Positions 1 through 9,437 are shown, counted from the first letter of the stretch. The stretch is DNA of 64,000 nucleotides from Prosthecobacter sp. (GCA_017853885.1 JAFMIR010000003.1:62001-126000), one strand, 5' to 3'. Made by a program: numbers and translations. The notes: generated by a model not told the origin, from the sequence alone.

Positions 1-2
1 TG

Positions 3-134
3 AATGTGGGTCCTGAGGACCGCTGTGTTGGGCTGATCTACCTCGGCTGGCCCCGAGCTGGGCTGCAGTGGCCCAAGAGTGTTCGCCAGCCAGTGGCATC
101 GAAAATCCTCTGGAGGACATCTACCGATGCTTGA
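3..134 (+). CDS. Nitroreductase-family protein, C-terminal fragment (5' end outside window)
   Basis: An open frame enters from the left edge and ends at TGA 132-134, giving 43 residues with no start in the window. It contains VGPEDRCVGLIYLGWP, which resembles the end of nitroreductase (flavin-dependent oxidoreductase) proteins, where a glycine-rich 'vGl.ylG.P' strand is followed by a proline-containing tail with a tryptophan. The stop overlaps the ATG of the next gene (127) by 8 nt, so the two are probably co-transcribed. Family assignment rests on this short tail only. Confidence 0.5.
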   Translation, partial: NVGPEDRCVGLIYLGWPRAGLQWPKSVRQPVASKILWRTSTDA

Positions 135-675
135 ATGGCTTTCCAACCTGTGGAGCAGCACCGCGCAGTTCTTCAGCAGCCTACCGTGGGGCACCGCGGG
201 CGTGTGGACGCTGTCCATTGGATTGCTCTTTGTCGGATTTGTGGGTTCTATTGTGCCGTTTCTGCCCGGCCCGATGCTCATCGTGATCGCTGGCATCGTT
301 CACACACTGCTGCTGCCGGAGCAGGGCATGAGCACATGGGGCATCGTGTTGCTCATGGTGTGGTTCTGCCTAGCCTACGCGGTCGACTTCTTCAGCGGCA
401 TGATGGGGGCGCGGTGGTTTGGTGCCAGCCGCTGGGGCATCACCGGTGTTTTTATCGGTGGCATAGTGGGGGTCTTCTTTGGCCCGTTCGGCCTGCTGCT
501 GGGCCCACTGGTGGGAGGATTTGCCTTTGAAATGCTATTCGCCAAGCAACGCCTCCGGCCGGCCATTCATAGCACTTGGGGCACGCTGCTGGGCACGGGG
601 GTCGGCCTTGTATTGCGCGTGCTGACCTCTTTGGCGATGATCGCTACGTTTCTGATTGATGTGCTGTGGTGGTGA
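127..675 (+). CDS. DUF456 domain-containing membrane protein
   Basis: A 182-residue integral membrane protein with about four hydrophobic segments and glycine-rich loops, including repeated GGIVGVFFGPFG and GPLVGG stretches typical of DUF456. The family has no established function. I chose ATG 127 over GTG 79 because a good Shine-Dalgarno GGAGG lies at 112-116, one of the few clear ones in this window. The gene overlaps the nitroreductase-like frame upstream by 8 nt and ends 76 nt before the next gene's preferred start. Confidence 0.8.
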   Translation: MLEWLSNLWSSTAQFFSSLPWGTAGVWTLSIGLLFVGFVGSIVPFLPGPMLIVIAGIVHTLLLPEQGMSTWGIVLLMVWFCLAYAVDFFSGMMGARWFGASRWGITGVFIGGIVGVFFGPFGLLLGPLVGGFAFEMLFAKQRLRPAIHSTWGTLLGTGVGLVLRVLTSLAMIATFLIDVLWW

Positions 676-751
676 ACACGTGCCCATTATGCAGCACAGA
701 CGGCAATCCGATCATGAAAAACATCCGGTCATCAGCGTTCCTCTTTTCCCC

Positions 752-3700
752 ATGTCTCGTTTGGTCCACTTTTTCGTCCTTTTTGCCCTATCTTCACCTT
801 TGGCCGCCGCTCCTGATTGGAAGGCCGTGGAGCCCATGCTCGCCGCGAAGTGCTACGACTGCCACAACGCGGACAAAATGAAGGGAGATGTCGATTTGAA
901 GCAGTATGCGGCTGATCCAAAGCTGGCCGAGGAATTTGAAATTTGGACCAAGGTCAAAGCCACCATCGAGAACGGTGATATGCCTCCACGCAAGGCTAAG
1001 CCGCTAATGATGGATGAGAAAGCGGCGATTACGGGATGGGTGCAGCACGGGCTGGATGTGCTCGCGGAAGCGAAGTCCGGCGATCCGGGACCGGTGACCA
1101 TGCGCCGCCTGACGAACGCGGAATATGACCACACCATTCGCGACCTGACTGGGCGCGATTACGCATTGGCAAAGGAGTTTCAAACGGATGGCGGCGGTGG
1201 CGAAGGCTTCACCAACACAGGCGACGTCCTTTTCATGAGTCCTGCGGCCATTGACAAGTATTTCGCAGCGGCTCGAAAGCTGTCTGAGCACGCTACGATC
1301 ATGCCCGGCACGGGCATCGTGTTTCATCCGCAGCGTATTGGCCTGCGCGGGCCCGAGCAGGTAAAAGCCCAAGCGCAGCAGGGACTCTATGTGTGGTATC
1401 AACAGAAGGCCGCGCCGCATCTCCCGAAGGACTTTGATCCGATGCGCGAGGGCGATTACATGCTCGCCTGTTGGAAACATAAAATATTGCAAGTGCCACT
1501 CGAATCACTCGCGAAGGACATGAAGCTTAGCATTCACTTCCTGAACAACTGGTGGCATCTCGTGAACTCCACCGAGCCCAAGAGCCGTTATCTGGACCTT
1601 GTCCGCGTAGCTTGGCGTGAGCTTCCGGCCGATGAAAAAACGGCGTTAGACCGCATCAGGGCTATTGAGGCCGATCTGCTGAGTTGGAACAATCCGAAAA
1701 AGCCCGGGAGCGGCGTGCAGCGCCAACAGCAGGACAGCGACGGCATCCGGCCCTACCCGATGCAGAAATCCGTTGCTGGTAAAAAGCACATCCATCTGTG
1801 CTTTAGCGATACCGGCGATGGCAACAAGGGCGACATCGCACTCGTAACTCGCATGGAGGTCAGTGTTGGCAAACAGAAGCTCAATTATCTCCACTGGCTT
1901 GACAAAACGCTCTCGGAAAAACGCCAGCAAGCCGCTACCAGCCCGCCGCCGCCAAGTCTCGATGCGATCCAGTTGCGCATCGCCGAGCTGGAAAAGATCC
2001 GTGTGCTCTACGGCAAGCATCCTCAGCCCGGCCGCATCATCGAGCCGCACGTGCTTGCCTTTGCGGCGCCACGCGTCGTCACACTGCCGCTACCGGAAGG
2101 GGCCCACTGGCTGAAGGTGGACACTTGCCTCGACATGCAAAACCCTGAGGTCGATGAGGCCAGCATGCAGTGGACAATGACCACCGAGACGCCGCGTGCC
2201 GTTACCCAAATCATTCCCGGTGTGCTCACGATCTGGAAACGCAGCACGAAGAAGTCCGGCGAGACGATGAACGACTTCAACAAAATGAAGGCCGCCTTCC
2301 CAGACATGTTCGAGCGCCGACTGGAGGAGGTCGCGAACAATCTCTACCGCGGCGGCAAACCGAACATCACAGTTTACTATTTCAGCGATGATCAGCTGGG
2401 CCAGCTCCTCGGCCAGCAGGACAAGGACATGCTCGCTGCGATGAAAAAAGACTGGGGCTACACCTCCACACCCCATCTCAACAAGCAACAGCAGCAAGAA
2501 TACGATGGCGCGTTGCTCTGGCACTTGCATGCGTTTGCCCGCAAAGCTTGGCGCCGACCTCTCAGCGACGAGGAGAAGAAAAAACTCGATGCCCTCTACT
2601 TCGCCAACCGTTCGAAGGAGCTCGATCGGGAGTCTGCTGCACGCGAAGTGCTTGTCCGCTTGCTCGTCTCACCAAACTTCCTCTTCAAAGCCGAGACGTT
2701 GCCGCCCATCGCCGATGCAAAGGCTTCCGAGGTGCCGCTCAATAGCCACGAGCTGGCCTCACGCCTCAGTTATTTCCTTTGGGCCTCTTTGCCTGACTGG
2801 CAGCTCCGTAAAGCTGCTGATGACGGCAGCTTGCTGAAGCCCGAAGTGCTCGCTGAGCAGACAAAGCGTATGCTGCGGGATCCGAAGGCCGCCTCCCTTG
2901 CCGAGGAATACATCGGCCAATGGCTGAAGTTCAACGGATTCGACGAGAAGAGCACCGTTGATGAGAAAAAGTTTCCTCAGTTCACGCGCGAACTCCGCGC
3001 CGACATGCAGCACGAGGCTGTGGAGTTTTTCACGCACCTCGTGCGTGATGATCGCAGTGTGTCTGACATCATTGGCGGTGACTATACCTTCGTCAACGAA
3101 CGCCTCGCTAAGCACTACGGTATTCCCGGCGTCACCGGCGGTAACTTCCGCGAAGTCAAAGTCCTCCAGCATCATCGAGGAGGCCTTCTAGGCATGGGGG
3201 CCATCTTGACCCAAACGTCTCGCCCGCACCGCACCAGCCCCGTTTTGCGTGGTGACTATCTTTATCAGGTTGTGCTCGGCTTCAGCAGCCCGCCCCCGCC
3301 GCCGAATGTCCCCGAACTCAAAGAAACCACCCAACCCTCTTCCTTGCGAGAAGCCCTCATGCAGCATCGGAATGATTCTGCCTGCGCCGTCTGCCACGAG
3401 CGCATCGACCCGCTAGGGTTCGCTTTGGAGAGCTATGATCCCATCGGCCGATTCAGATCCACCGATGACACTGGCGGTAAAATCGATGACACGGGTGAAA
3501 TGATGGACGGCACCAAGTTCCAAGGACTCGCCGGCTTGCGCGACTATCTCAAAAAGAATGAGCCGCAGTTTGTTGCCCATTTCACCCGCAAACTCCTTGG
3601 CTATGCCCTTGGACGCCAGACTCTGCCCAGTGACAAAAAACTCCTGCAGCAGATGCAAGCCTCGCTGAAAGCACAAAATGGCCGTTTCTCTGCCGCAGTG

Positions 3701-3766
3701 CTGGAGATCGTGAAGAGCCGCCAGTTCTTGAATCGCCGCGCTGAACCCCAAGTGGTATCGAACTGA
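752..3766 (+). CDS. Planctomycete-type cytochrome, DUF1587/1595/1592/1588/1585 protein
   Basis: A 1004-residue exported protein: signal peptide (about residues 1-20), then a haem-binding CYDCH (C34, C37, H38) in the N-terminal cytochrome-like domain. A DUF1587-like region (RRLTNAEYDHTIRDL) follows, then DUF1595/1592 and a DUF1588 region with a second haem motif CAVCH (C878, C881, H882) followed by ERIDPLGFALE. The C-terminus is DUF1585-like. These proteins are abundant in Planctomycetes and Verrucomicrobia and are thought to act outside the cytoplasm, possibly in polysaccharide oxidation; the substrate is unknown. The open frame reaches back to 656, but ATG 752 gives a proper signal peptide. 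Such genes often sit beside a DUF1552 gene; here the DUF1552 gene is 18 kb away. Confidence 0.9.
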   Translation: MSRLVHFFVLFALSSPLAAAPDWKAVEPMLAAKCYDCHNADKMKGDVDLKQYAADPKLAEEFEIWTKVKATIENGDMPPRKAKPLMMDEKAAITGWVQHGLDVLAEAKSGDPGPVTMRRLTNAEYDHTIRDLTGRDYALAKEFQTDGGGGEGFTNTGDVLFMSPAAIDKYFAAARKLSEHATIMPGTGIVFHPQRIGLRGPEQVKAQAQQGLYVWYQQKAAPHLPKDFDPMREGDYMLACWKHKILQVPLESLAKDMKLSIHFLNNWWHLVNSTEPKSRYLDLVRVAWRELPADEKTALDRIRAIEADLLSWNNPKKPGSGVQRQQQDSDGIRPYPMQKSVAGKKHIHLCFSDTGDGNKGDIALVTRMEVSVGKQKLNYLHWLDKTLSEKRQQAATSPPPPSLDAIQLRIAELEKIRVLYGKHPQPGRIIEPHVLAFAAPRVVTLPLPEGAHWLKVDTCLDMQNPEVDEASMQWTMTTETPRAVTQIIPGVLTIWKRSTKKSGETMNDFNKMKAAFPDMFERRLEEVANNLYRGGKPNITVYYFSDDQLGQLLGQQDKDMLAAMKKDWGYTSTPHLNKQQQQEYDGALLWHLHAFARKAWRRPLSDEEKKKLDALYFANRSKELDRESAAREVLVRLLVSPNFLFKAETLPPIADAKASEVPLNSHELASRLSYFLWASLPDWQLRKAADDGSLLKPEVLAEQTKRMLRDPKAASLAEEYIGQWLKFNGFDEKSTVDEKKFPQFTRELRADMQHEAVEFFTHLVRDDRSVSDIIGGDYTFVNERLAKHYGIPGVTGGNFREVKVLQHHRGGLLGMGAILTQTSRPHRTSPVLRGDYLYQVVLGFSSPPPPPNVPELKETTQPSSLREALMQHRNDSACAVCHERIDPLGFALESYDPIGRFRSTDDTGGKIDDTGEMMDGTKFQGLAGLRDYLKKNEPQFVAHFTRKLLGYALGRQTLPSDKKLLQQMQASLKAQNGRFSAAVLEIVKSRQFLNRRAEPQVVSN

Positions 3767-3835
3767 GCAGGCGTGAGCAGGTGATTAACTTCTTTGCCTT
3801 TGGCATTTCCGGTCCACTTTCGTGAACGTTCACTC

Positions 3836-4516
3836 ATGTTTTCTGCCCGCGACTTTCTCGATCTTACGCACACGAAGCACAGCATTTTGTTTCCGGATGA
3901 TGCGCCGGTGTGGGCGGCGCTTTCTCGCATCGAGCAGTATCTGGAGTTTCGTCTGCAACGGGAGATCCGCTGCACAGTTCCTCCTGGAGCCTTCATTGGA
4001 GAGGATGTGTTCATAGATGAGGGAACAACGTTGGAGCCAGGTTGCGTTATCCCCGGCCCGGCATGGATCGGGCGGAACTGCCAGATCCGTGCGGGCTGCT
4101 ACATCCGTGAAAACGTGCTCGTGGGTGATGGCTGTGTGCTGGGCAATTCCTGCGAATTCAAGAACTCGGTGCTCTTCGATGACTGCGAAGTGCCGCATTA
4201 CAATTATGTAGGGGACTCCATCCTCGGGCACCGAGCGCATCTTGGCGCGGGCGTGGTTCTTTCCAATGTGCGGCTCGACCGCCAAGAGGTTACAGTGCGC
4301 ACGGACTCAGATACCATACCGACCGGCTTGCGAAAATTCGGTGCAGTGATCGGGGACTATGCTGAAATCGGCTGCAACAGCGTGATCAGCCCCGGCACTT
4401 TGATTGGTCGCAGCAGTCTATTGTATCCGCTGACGCACTTTGGTGGCGTGCTGGGCAACGACTTGATGGTTAAGACAAAGCAGACACACCAAGTGATCAA
4501 GCGCCAAGCGCGTTAG
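3836..4516 (+). CDS. Left-handed beta-helix (hexapeptide repeat) protein, nucleotidyl/acyltransferase-like
   Basis: A 226-residue protein made largely of hexapeptide repeats (for example IGEDVFIDEGTTLEPGCVI and IGRNCQIRAGCYI), the parallel beta-helix fold of GlmU, LpxA and related transferases. No N-terminal pyrophosphorylase domain is present, so it resembles only the C-terminal half of GlmU-like enzymes. The sequence does not identify the acyl or nucleotide-sugar substrate. ATG 3836 is preferred over TTG 3794 because the upstream residues show no conserved features. A strong bidirectional terminator follows at 4543-4575. Confidence 0.75.
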   Translation: MFSARDFLDLTHTKHSILFPDDAPVWAALSRIEQYLEFRLQREIRCTVPPGAFIGEDVFIDEGTTLEPGCVIPGPAWIGRNCQIRAGCYIRENVLVGDGCVLGNSCEFKNSVLFDDCEVPHYNYVGDSILGHRAHLGAGVVLSNVRLDRQEVTVRTDSDTIPTGLRKFGAVIGDYAEIGCNSVISPGTLIGRSSLLYPLTHFGGVLGNDLMVKTKQTHQVIKRQAR

Positions 4517-4542
4517 GCGCTTCGTTTCTGGCCTGTGCGCAC

Positions 4543-4575
4543 AAAAAAGGCGCTTGGGGTCCAAGCGCCTTTTTT
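4543..4575. terminator. Bidirectional intrinsic terminator between the hexapeptide-repeat gene and tig
   Basis: A perfect 15-bp inverted repeat (AAAAAAGGCGCTTGG / CCAAGCGCCTTTTTT) around a 3-nt loop. Both strands carry a GC stem followed by a run of T, so it can end transcription from the plus-strand gene at 4516 and from tig, whose stop is at 4588 on the minus strand. Confidence 0.9.
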
Positions 4576-4587
4576 GGTGAAACACGA

Positions 4588-5937
4588 TCAGTGACCGTGT
4601 GTCTCGCACTTCTCCGTCTCAGGTTCAGTTTCCTCGACCACGGCATTGGCTTTCAGGAATTCGAGGGCTTCTTGGAGTAGCAAGTCGGCACGCACGTTGT
4701 CGATGAGACCGTTCTTCTGGGCTTCAGCCATGAATTTCTTGGCAGGTTTATTCTGACGCTCAGCGATTTGGGCGAGGGCCATGGCGATCTTCTGACCAGG
4801 AACCTCGAGGGCTTCCTTTTTGGCGACCTGCTCGAGAATGAAGCTGACCTTCACATTCTGGCGGGCTTGGTTGGTGGCGCTGTTGAGAATTTCTTCCTGT
4901 TGCTTCACCAGTTCCTCTTCCTGAACTCCCTGCTGCATGGCGCGCATAGCGATTTCGTTTGTGCGGCGCTGGGCTTCGCGATTCACGACTTCTTGGGGCA
5001 GGTCAAATTCCACCTTCTCAAAAAGGTGCTCGATGACTTGATTCCCCTTCGCGCTGTCACGGGCCTGCTCCTTGCGGCGGCGGATGGCGTCGCGCACCTC
5101 GTTGCGGAGGGTTTCGAGCGTCATTTCATCACCGCCGATCTTTTTGATGAATTCCTCCGTGAGTTCCGGCACGCTCTTGTTCTTCACACCGTGGCATTTG
5201 ACAGCCAAAGTGAGGGTCTTCCCGCGGAGCGCCTCATAGCGAAAGTCCTCGGGAATGATGATGCTCAAGGTGCGTTCAGCCTCTTTGTCGATACCAATGA
5301 GTCCAGCGTAGAAACCTGGGAGAAAATCTTCCTCCTCGGCAAGTAGGAACCAGTTTTCCTTCATCTCTTTCAGATGGGCAGGAGCATCTGGCATGGCCTC
5401 ATCAAGAGTTTGGCCATCGAGGCTGCCGTTGGTGGAGAGCACGACGACGTCACCGTTTGCTGCAGCACGAGGCACATCTTCGTAGGTGGCCTGGTTTTCG
5501 CGGAGGTGGAGCAAGTCGTGGTCGATGTCCGCGTCGGTCACCTCGATGCGCGGAAGCTTCACGGGGATGCCTTTGTACTCCGGCAGCTCGAATTTCGGCG
5601 TGAGGCTCATTTCGATGGTGAAAGAGAAGCTGGAGTCCGTGTCGTGATACATCTTATCCTTCACGGAAAGCACATTGAGCACTTCAAGACCCTCACTCTT
5701 TACCGCTTGGCGAAGGCCATCGTTGATGAGCTGTTTTTCGAGCTCATCCTTCACCTCGTTCTCATAACGTTTGGCCACGATGCTCTTCGGAGTCTTGCCT
5801 GGGCGATAGCCGGGGAGCTGCACTCTGCTGGCAAAGTAGTTGACGATCTGATCACGCTCTTTGGCGACTTGATCGGCGGGCACGCGGATGTGAGCGGCGG
5901 CGCGGCAGTTAGGCTGGTGTTCGACGTTGATGTTCAT
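4588..5937 (-). CDS. tig: Trigger factor (ribosome-associated chaperone / peptidyl-prolyl isomerase)
   Basis: A 449-residue trigger factor that binds the ribosome at the exit tunnel and shields nascent chains. Residues 43-50 are GYRPGKTP, the ribosome-binding signature (usually GFRxGKxP). An FKBP-like central domain follows (about 150-250, containing FLPGFYAGLIG), then a long helical C-terminal substrate-binding domain. The end is acidic and His-containing (ETEKCETHGH). Length is close to the usual 430-450. The gene stands alone between a terminator and a possible promoter at 6022-6049; the clpP-clpX partners often found next to tig are absent. Confidence 0.96.
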   Translation of the reverse strand: MNINVEHQPNCRAAAHIRVPADQVAKERDQIVNYFASRVQLPGYRPGKTPKSIVAKRYENEVKDELEKQLINDGLRQAVKSEGLEVLNVLSVKDKMYHDTDSSFSFTIEMSLTPKFELPEYKGIPVKLPRIEVTDADIDHDLLHLRENQATYEDVPRAAANGDVVVLSTNGSLDGQTLDEAMPDAPAHLKEMKENWFLLAEEEDFLPGFYAGLIGIDKEAERTLSIIIPEDFRYEALRGKTLTLAVKCHGVKNKSVPELTEEFIKKIGGDEMTLETLRNEVRDAIRRRKEQARDSAKGNQVIEHLFEKVEFDLPQEVVNREAQRRTNEIAMRAMQQGVQEEELVKQQEEILNSATNQARQNVKVSFILEQVAKKEALEVPGQKIAMALAQIAERQNKPAKKFMAEAQKNGLIDNVRADLLLQEALEFLKANAVVEETEPETEKCETHGH

Positions 5938-6021
5938 GGCAGGGAATTTCGGGGGCGGTCGGGTGCGTTCGCGGGTCTTGGCGTGGGCCTGAAAAGGCGA
6001 AGCCGGGCCGGAAGGGCGGGC

Positions 6022-6049
6022 ATGCTAGGACAACTTGCGGGTTTGACAA
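6022..6049 (-). promoter_or_regulatory. Possible sigma70-type promoter for tig
   Basis: On the minus strand, TTGTCA (6044-6049) and TAGCAT (6022-6027) are separated by 16 nt. They match the -35 and -10 consensus at 5/6 and 4/6 positions and lie about 85 nt upstream of the tig ATG. No transcription data are available, and such matches occur by chance. Confidence 0.3.
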
Positions 6050-6155
6050 CCTCTGAAAAACCCGTTCTCCGCAGCCACAGACCACGAATGCTGCATCAAA
6101 CGACGGTGGCGAACAGCTCGACTTTGAGGTGCTGTCTTTTATGAACCCACTCTGA

Positions 6156-6170
6156 GCCGCCAATGGCGGC
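6156..6170 (-). terminator. Short GC hairpin after the PSD1 cytochrome gene
   Basis: GCCGCC (6156-6161) and GGCGGC (6165-6170) form a perfect 6-bp hairpin just beyond the stop of the minus-strand gene at 6186. There is no T-run on the minus strand, so this is at best a non-canonical terminator or a mRNA 3'-end stabiliser. Confidence 0.25.
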
Positions 6171-6185
6171 ACCGCGCGCGCCCAG

Positions 6186-8657
6186 CTACGAGCGCGTGAT
6201 GGTTTCGTGTAGGTTCAGCAGCACGCGCGCGACATGCGTCCATGCGGCGAGCTCGGACTTATTCAGGTTGACCTTGAGAGGCGCAGCACCGGTCTGTAGA
6301 AGAGCTTCGGCAGCAGTAGGATCCTTCTGGTAATCGGCGAGCTGTTTGGCGAGGAGCGCAGACAGCGTCTTGCTTTCCTCCGTGGTCGCTTGGCGTTGTA
6401 AAGCCTGCTGCATGGCCCACTCGATGCGTTTTAGGGCATCGCCATCACTTTGGAGGATACGAGCGGCAAACGCGCGGGCAGCTTCGACGTAGGTGGGGTC
6501 ATTGAGGAGAACGAGAGCTTGCTGCGGGATGTTGGAGCGGTTGCGCTCGGCAGTGCATTCTTCGCGGCTGGGGGCGTCGAAGGCGAGCATGGATGGATGC
6601 GTGAAGGTACGCTGCCACCAGGTGTAGAGGCCCCGGCGATGCAAACCTTCGCCGCTATCATTCTGCCATTCGCGGGTGGGGAAGTTGAGATTTTCCCAAT
6701 ATTTGGCGGGTTGGTAGGGTTTGACGCTGGGACCACCGATTTTCGGAACAAGCAGGCCGGAGATGGCGAGTGCATTGTCTCGCACGAGCTCGGCATCCAG
6801 TCGGAAAGCGCTCTGGCGGGCGCATTCGCGGTTGTAGGGATCGGCAGCGGTCAGTTCTTTCGTCGAGGTACTGACCTGCTGATAGGTATGACTGGTCACG
6901 ATGAGCCGGATCATGTGCTGGATATCCCAGCCGCTGTCCATGAACTCGCAGGCAAGCCAGTCGAGCAGTGCGGGATTCACCGGTGGCTCGCCTTGGGCAC
7001 CAAGATCGTCGAGCACCTTGCTCAAACCAGTGCCAAAGAACTGCTTCCACAGGCGGTTCATGACGTTGCGGGCGGTGAGCGGGTTTTCTTTGGAAACGAG
7101 CCACTGGGCAAGGTCGAGGCGCGTGAGATCACGGCCTTCGATCTTGGGTTTCGGCAGGTAACTGGGTAGCGCAGCCTTCACGACCTCACCACTCTCATCC
7201 ATCCAGTTGCCACGCGGCAGGATGCGCACAGTGCGCTTGTTGGTGTCGCTGATGGAAATGATGCACTTGGGCAGTGGATCGTAGAAGGCCTTGCGGGCTG
7301 CCTCGGCTTTGGCGACGGCCTCACGCTCCGCTTTGTAAAGCGGGTTATTCTGGGCGAAATAGGCATCAATCTGCTGTTTTTGCCGCGCATTGGGATTTTT
7401 GGCCTTCAGCAGTCCTTGGATGTCCTTGGCCTCTTTTTCCTTGAGGTCCGTCCTCTTCAGAAACTCCACTTCCCAAGCTTTTTGAGCCCTATTGAGGTCC
7501 GGTTGCACTTTGGCGAACACCTTTTTAGCCTCAGCGAGTTTGGCATCGAGTTCGGCAAGCTTCTTTTCGTTATCCGGCGTGGTGACGAGTATGCCATCCT
7601 CGCGCCGACCGAGAATCGGCTCCTTGATGTCGGCAAAGAAGGCACCAAGCTGGTAAAAATCGCGCATGCTGATGGGATCGAACTTGTGATCGTGGCATTG
7701 CGCGCAGCCGGTGGTCTGGCCCATCCAAGCATTGCCGATGGCACGCACGCGGTCGGTGAGCATGCGCTGCTCGTAATCCTTCGCCTGAGCACCGCCCTCT
7801 TCGGTGGTGAGAAGCAGGCGATTGAAAGCAGAGCCGACACGGGTCTCTTGATTCGCTCCGGGCATCAAATCACCGGCAATCTGCTCGAGGGTGAAGCGGT
7901 CGAAGGGTTTGTTTTTGTTGAAGGACCCAATGACATAGTCGCGGTAAGGCCAGACGTTGTGCGGATTGTCACTGTGGTAGCCGATGGTGTCGGCGAAGCG
8001 CACCTGGTCCAGCCAAGCAATAGCCATTCGCTCACCATAGTGGGAGGATTTGAAGAGCTGAGTGACCAATGCATCGAGCTTTTTCTCCGACAGGTCGGCG
8101 CCATCAGACAAGTCCGACGGCTTGGGTGGTAGGCCCAGCAGATCCAAGTAGAGGCGGCGGATCAAGGTGCGCGCATCGGCCTTCGGAGAGGGGTTGAGGC
8201 CGATTTCTGCGAGACGCTTCTGCACGAGATGGTCGATGGGGTTTTTGCCGACGGGGATGACTGCTTTGACCGGCTTTTCATAAGCCCAGTGCTGCTGATA
8301 GGTGGCGCCTTGCTCGATCCATTTTGTGAGGATGCTTTTCTGCCGCACGGTAAGCTTCTTGTGGGAGTCCGGCGGCGGCATGAGATCGTCTTCATCCGTG
8401 GTGACGATGCGGGCAATGAGTTCGCTTTCTCCGGTTTTACCGGGGACGATAGCTTTGGCGGTGATGGCTTCGTCACGAAGGTCGAGACGCAGGTCCGCCT
8501 CGCGATGGTTTTTGTCCGGACCATGGCAGTAGAAGCAATTGTCGCTCAAAATAGGCCGCACATCCCGGTTGAACTCGATCTTGGACGGAACAGGTGGTTC
8601 GGCAGCCAGCAGATGAATCGGGGCAAGGCTAAGGAGGAGAACGAGCTTTTTTAGCAT
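6186..8657 (-). CDS. PSD1-type cytochrome c protein (PSCyt1, DUF1549, DUF1553)
   Basis: An 823-residue exported protein with a signal peptide (1-19). A PSCyt1 domain carries CFYCH (C41, C44, H45) and the MPPPDSHKKL loop. DUF1549 follows, with LIRRLYLDLLGLPP and a second haem motif CAQCH (C318, C321, H322) in the context CHDHKFDPIS. DUF1553 makes up the C-terminal half (LTARNVMNRLWKQFFG; NIPQQALVLLND). PVC bacteria carry many copies of this family, usually beside sulfatases or DUF1501 genes, neither of which is next to it here. Its role is unknown, probably electron transfer coupled to periplasmic polysaccharide metabolism. Confidence 0.9.
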   Translation of the reverse strand: MLKKLVLLLSLAPIHLLAAEPPVPSKIEFNRDVRPILSDNCFYCHGPDKNHREADLRLDLRDEAITAKAIVPGKTGESELIARIVTTDEDDLMPPPDSHKKLTVRQKSILTKWIEQGATYQQHWAYEKPVKAVIPVGKNPIDHLVQKRLAEIGLNPSPKADARTLIRRLYLDLLGLPPKPSDLSDGADLSEKKLDALVTQLFKSSHYGERMAIAWLDQVRFADTIGYHSDNPHNVWPYRDYVIGSFNKNKPFDRFTLEQIAGDLMPGANQETRVGSAFNRLLLTTEEGGAQAKDYEQRMLTDRVRAIGNAWMGQTTGCAQCHDHKFDPISMRDFYQLGAFFADIKEPILGRREDGILVTTPDNEKKLAELDAKLAEAKKVFAKVQPDLNRAQKAWEVEFLKRTDLKEKEAKDIQGLLKAKNPNARQKQQIDAYFAQNNPLYKAEREAVAKAEAARKAFYDPLPKCIISISDTNKRTVRILPRGNWMDESGEVVKAALPSYLPKPKIEGRDLTRLDLAQWLVSKENPLTARNVMNRLWKQFFGTGLSKVLDDLGAQGEPPVNPALLDWLACEFMDSGWDIQHMIRLIVTSHTYQQVSTSTKELTAADPYNRECARQSAFRLDAELVRDNALAISGLLVPKIGGPSVKPYQPAKYWENLNFPTREWQNDSGEGLHRRGLYTWWQRTFTHPSMLAFDAPSREECTAERNRSNIPQQALVLLNDPTYVEAARAFAARILQSDGDALKRIEWAMQQALQRQATTEESKTLSALLAKQLADYQKDPTAAEALLQTGAAPLKVNLNKSELAAWTHVARVLLNLHETITRS

Positions 8658-8721
8658 ACGAGAGAAACGCAGTGAAGAGGCCGGATTTTCCGTCTGAGCA
8701 TATGGTGAAAACCGGCGATGA

Positions 8722-9405
8722 CTAGCTGCCGAGCGGCTGTGTCATGGCGAGGAGGTCTTTTTCCTTGCCATAGGCGGTGAGGACATCGCCGGGTTGGATC
8801 AAATCATCACGGCTGGGGATCCCAGGGTGCGTTGCGCCATCGCGCTTGATGGAAAGGATCACAACACCGCGATCCCACGGTCGCGAATGCCGCAGGGTAA
8901 GGCCGGCGAGATAGGTGCCTGGCAGCACCTCGATCTCAGAGACAACATAACCGTGCTGGATGCGAAGCAGCAGCTCATAGTCGAGCGCCCGCACGAGTCC
9001 CGCGCGCTCCAGCGCATGTTGAATGAGATGATCCAGCGCCTTCTGCACCCAGCCGAGGCGGGAGATGAAGTAGAGGCCGAGCAGGCCACCGATCAGCCAG
9101 AGGATCATGTGGAGTCTGTCTCCTCCAGAACCGCTTTGCAGTAGGGTGACGATGAGCGTGGCCAGCGCGGAGGTGAGGCCCACGTTTCCAGCCAGAATGA
9201 GATCCCGTATAATGCGTCGGCGCACGGGGTGATTCACAACCATCTCCGCCTCTTTCGTGGTGAAGCCTACGCCGAAAAAGGCGGAGTAGGATTGGAAGCT
9301 CGCAGTGTCCCAACTGAGCCCCGTCATCATCAGCGCGGTGGCACCCACACGCACCGCGAGGAGCGAGACGAGCGCGATGACAAGAAGGGCGATGATGGCA
9401 GACAT
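8722..9405 (-). CDS. Membrane protein with C-terminal RCK_C (TrkA-C) domain
   Basis: A 227-residue protein. The N-terminal hydrophobic segment (about 1-25) and a membrane hairpin (about 72-115) are followed by a cytoplasmic TrkA-C/RCK_C-like domain (about 150-227, ending VLTAYGKEKDLLAM). RCK_C domains bind small ligands and regulate K+ or other ion transporters, but there is no transporter core here and the ligand cannot be read from sequence. It probably acts as an accessory or sensory subunit. The stop lies 64 nt upstream of the PSD1 ATG on the same strand, with an imperfect hairpin (8680-8716) in between. Confidence 0.65.
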   Translation of the reverse strand: MSAIIALLVIALVSLLAVRVGATALMMTGLSWDTASFQSYSAFFGVGFTTKEAEMVVNHPVRRRIIRDLILAGNVGLTSALATLIVTLLQSGSGGDRLHMILWLIGGLLGLYFISRLGWVQKALDHLIQHALERAGLVRALDYELLLRIQHGYVVSEIEVLPGTYLAGLTLRHSRPWDRGVVILSIKRDGATHPGIPSRDDLIQPGDVLTAYGKEKDLLAMTQPLGS

Positions 9406-9437
9406 GAAGCGGAGAAAGAAGAGCTAGGGACGGAGCA

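Noticed and set aside
8680..8716. Hairpin between the RCK_C gene and the PSD1 cytochrome as a terminator
   Set aside because: The stem has a bulge and no T-run follows on the minus strand.
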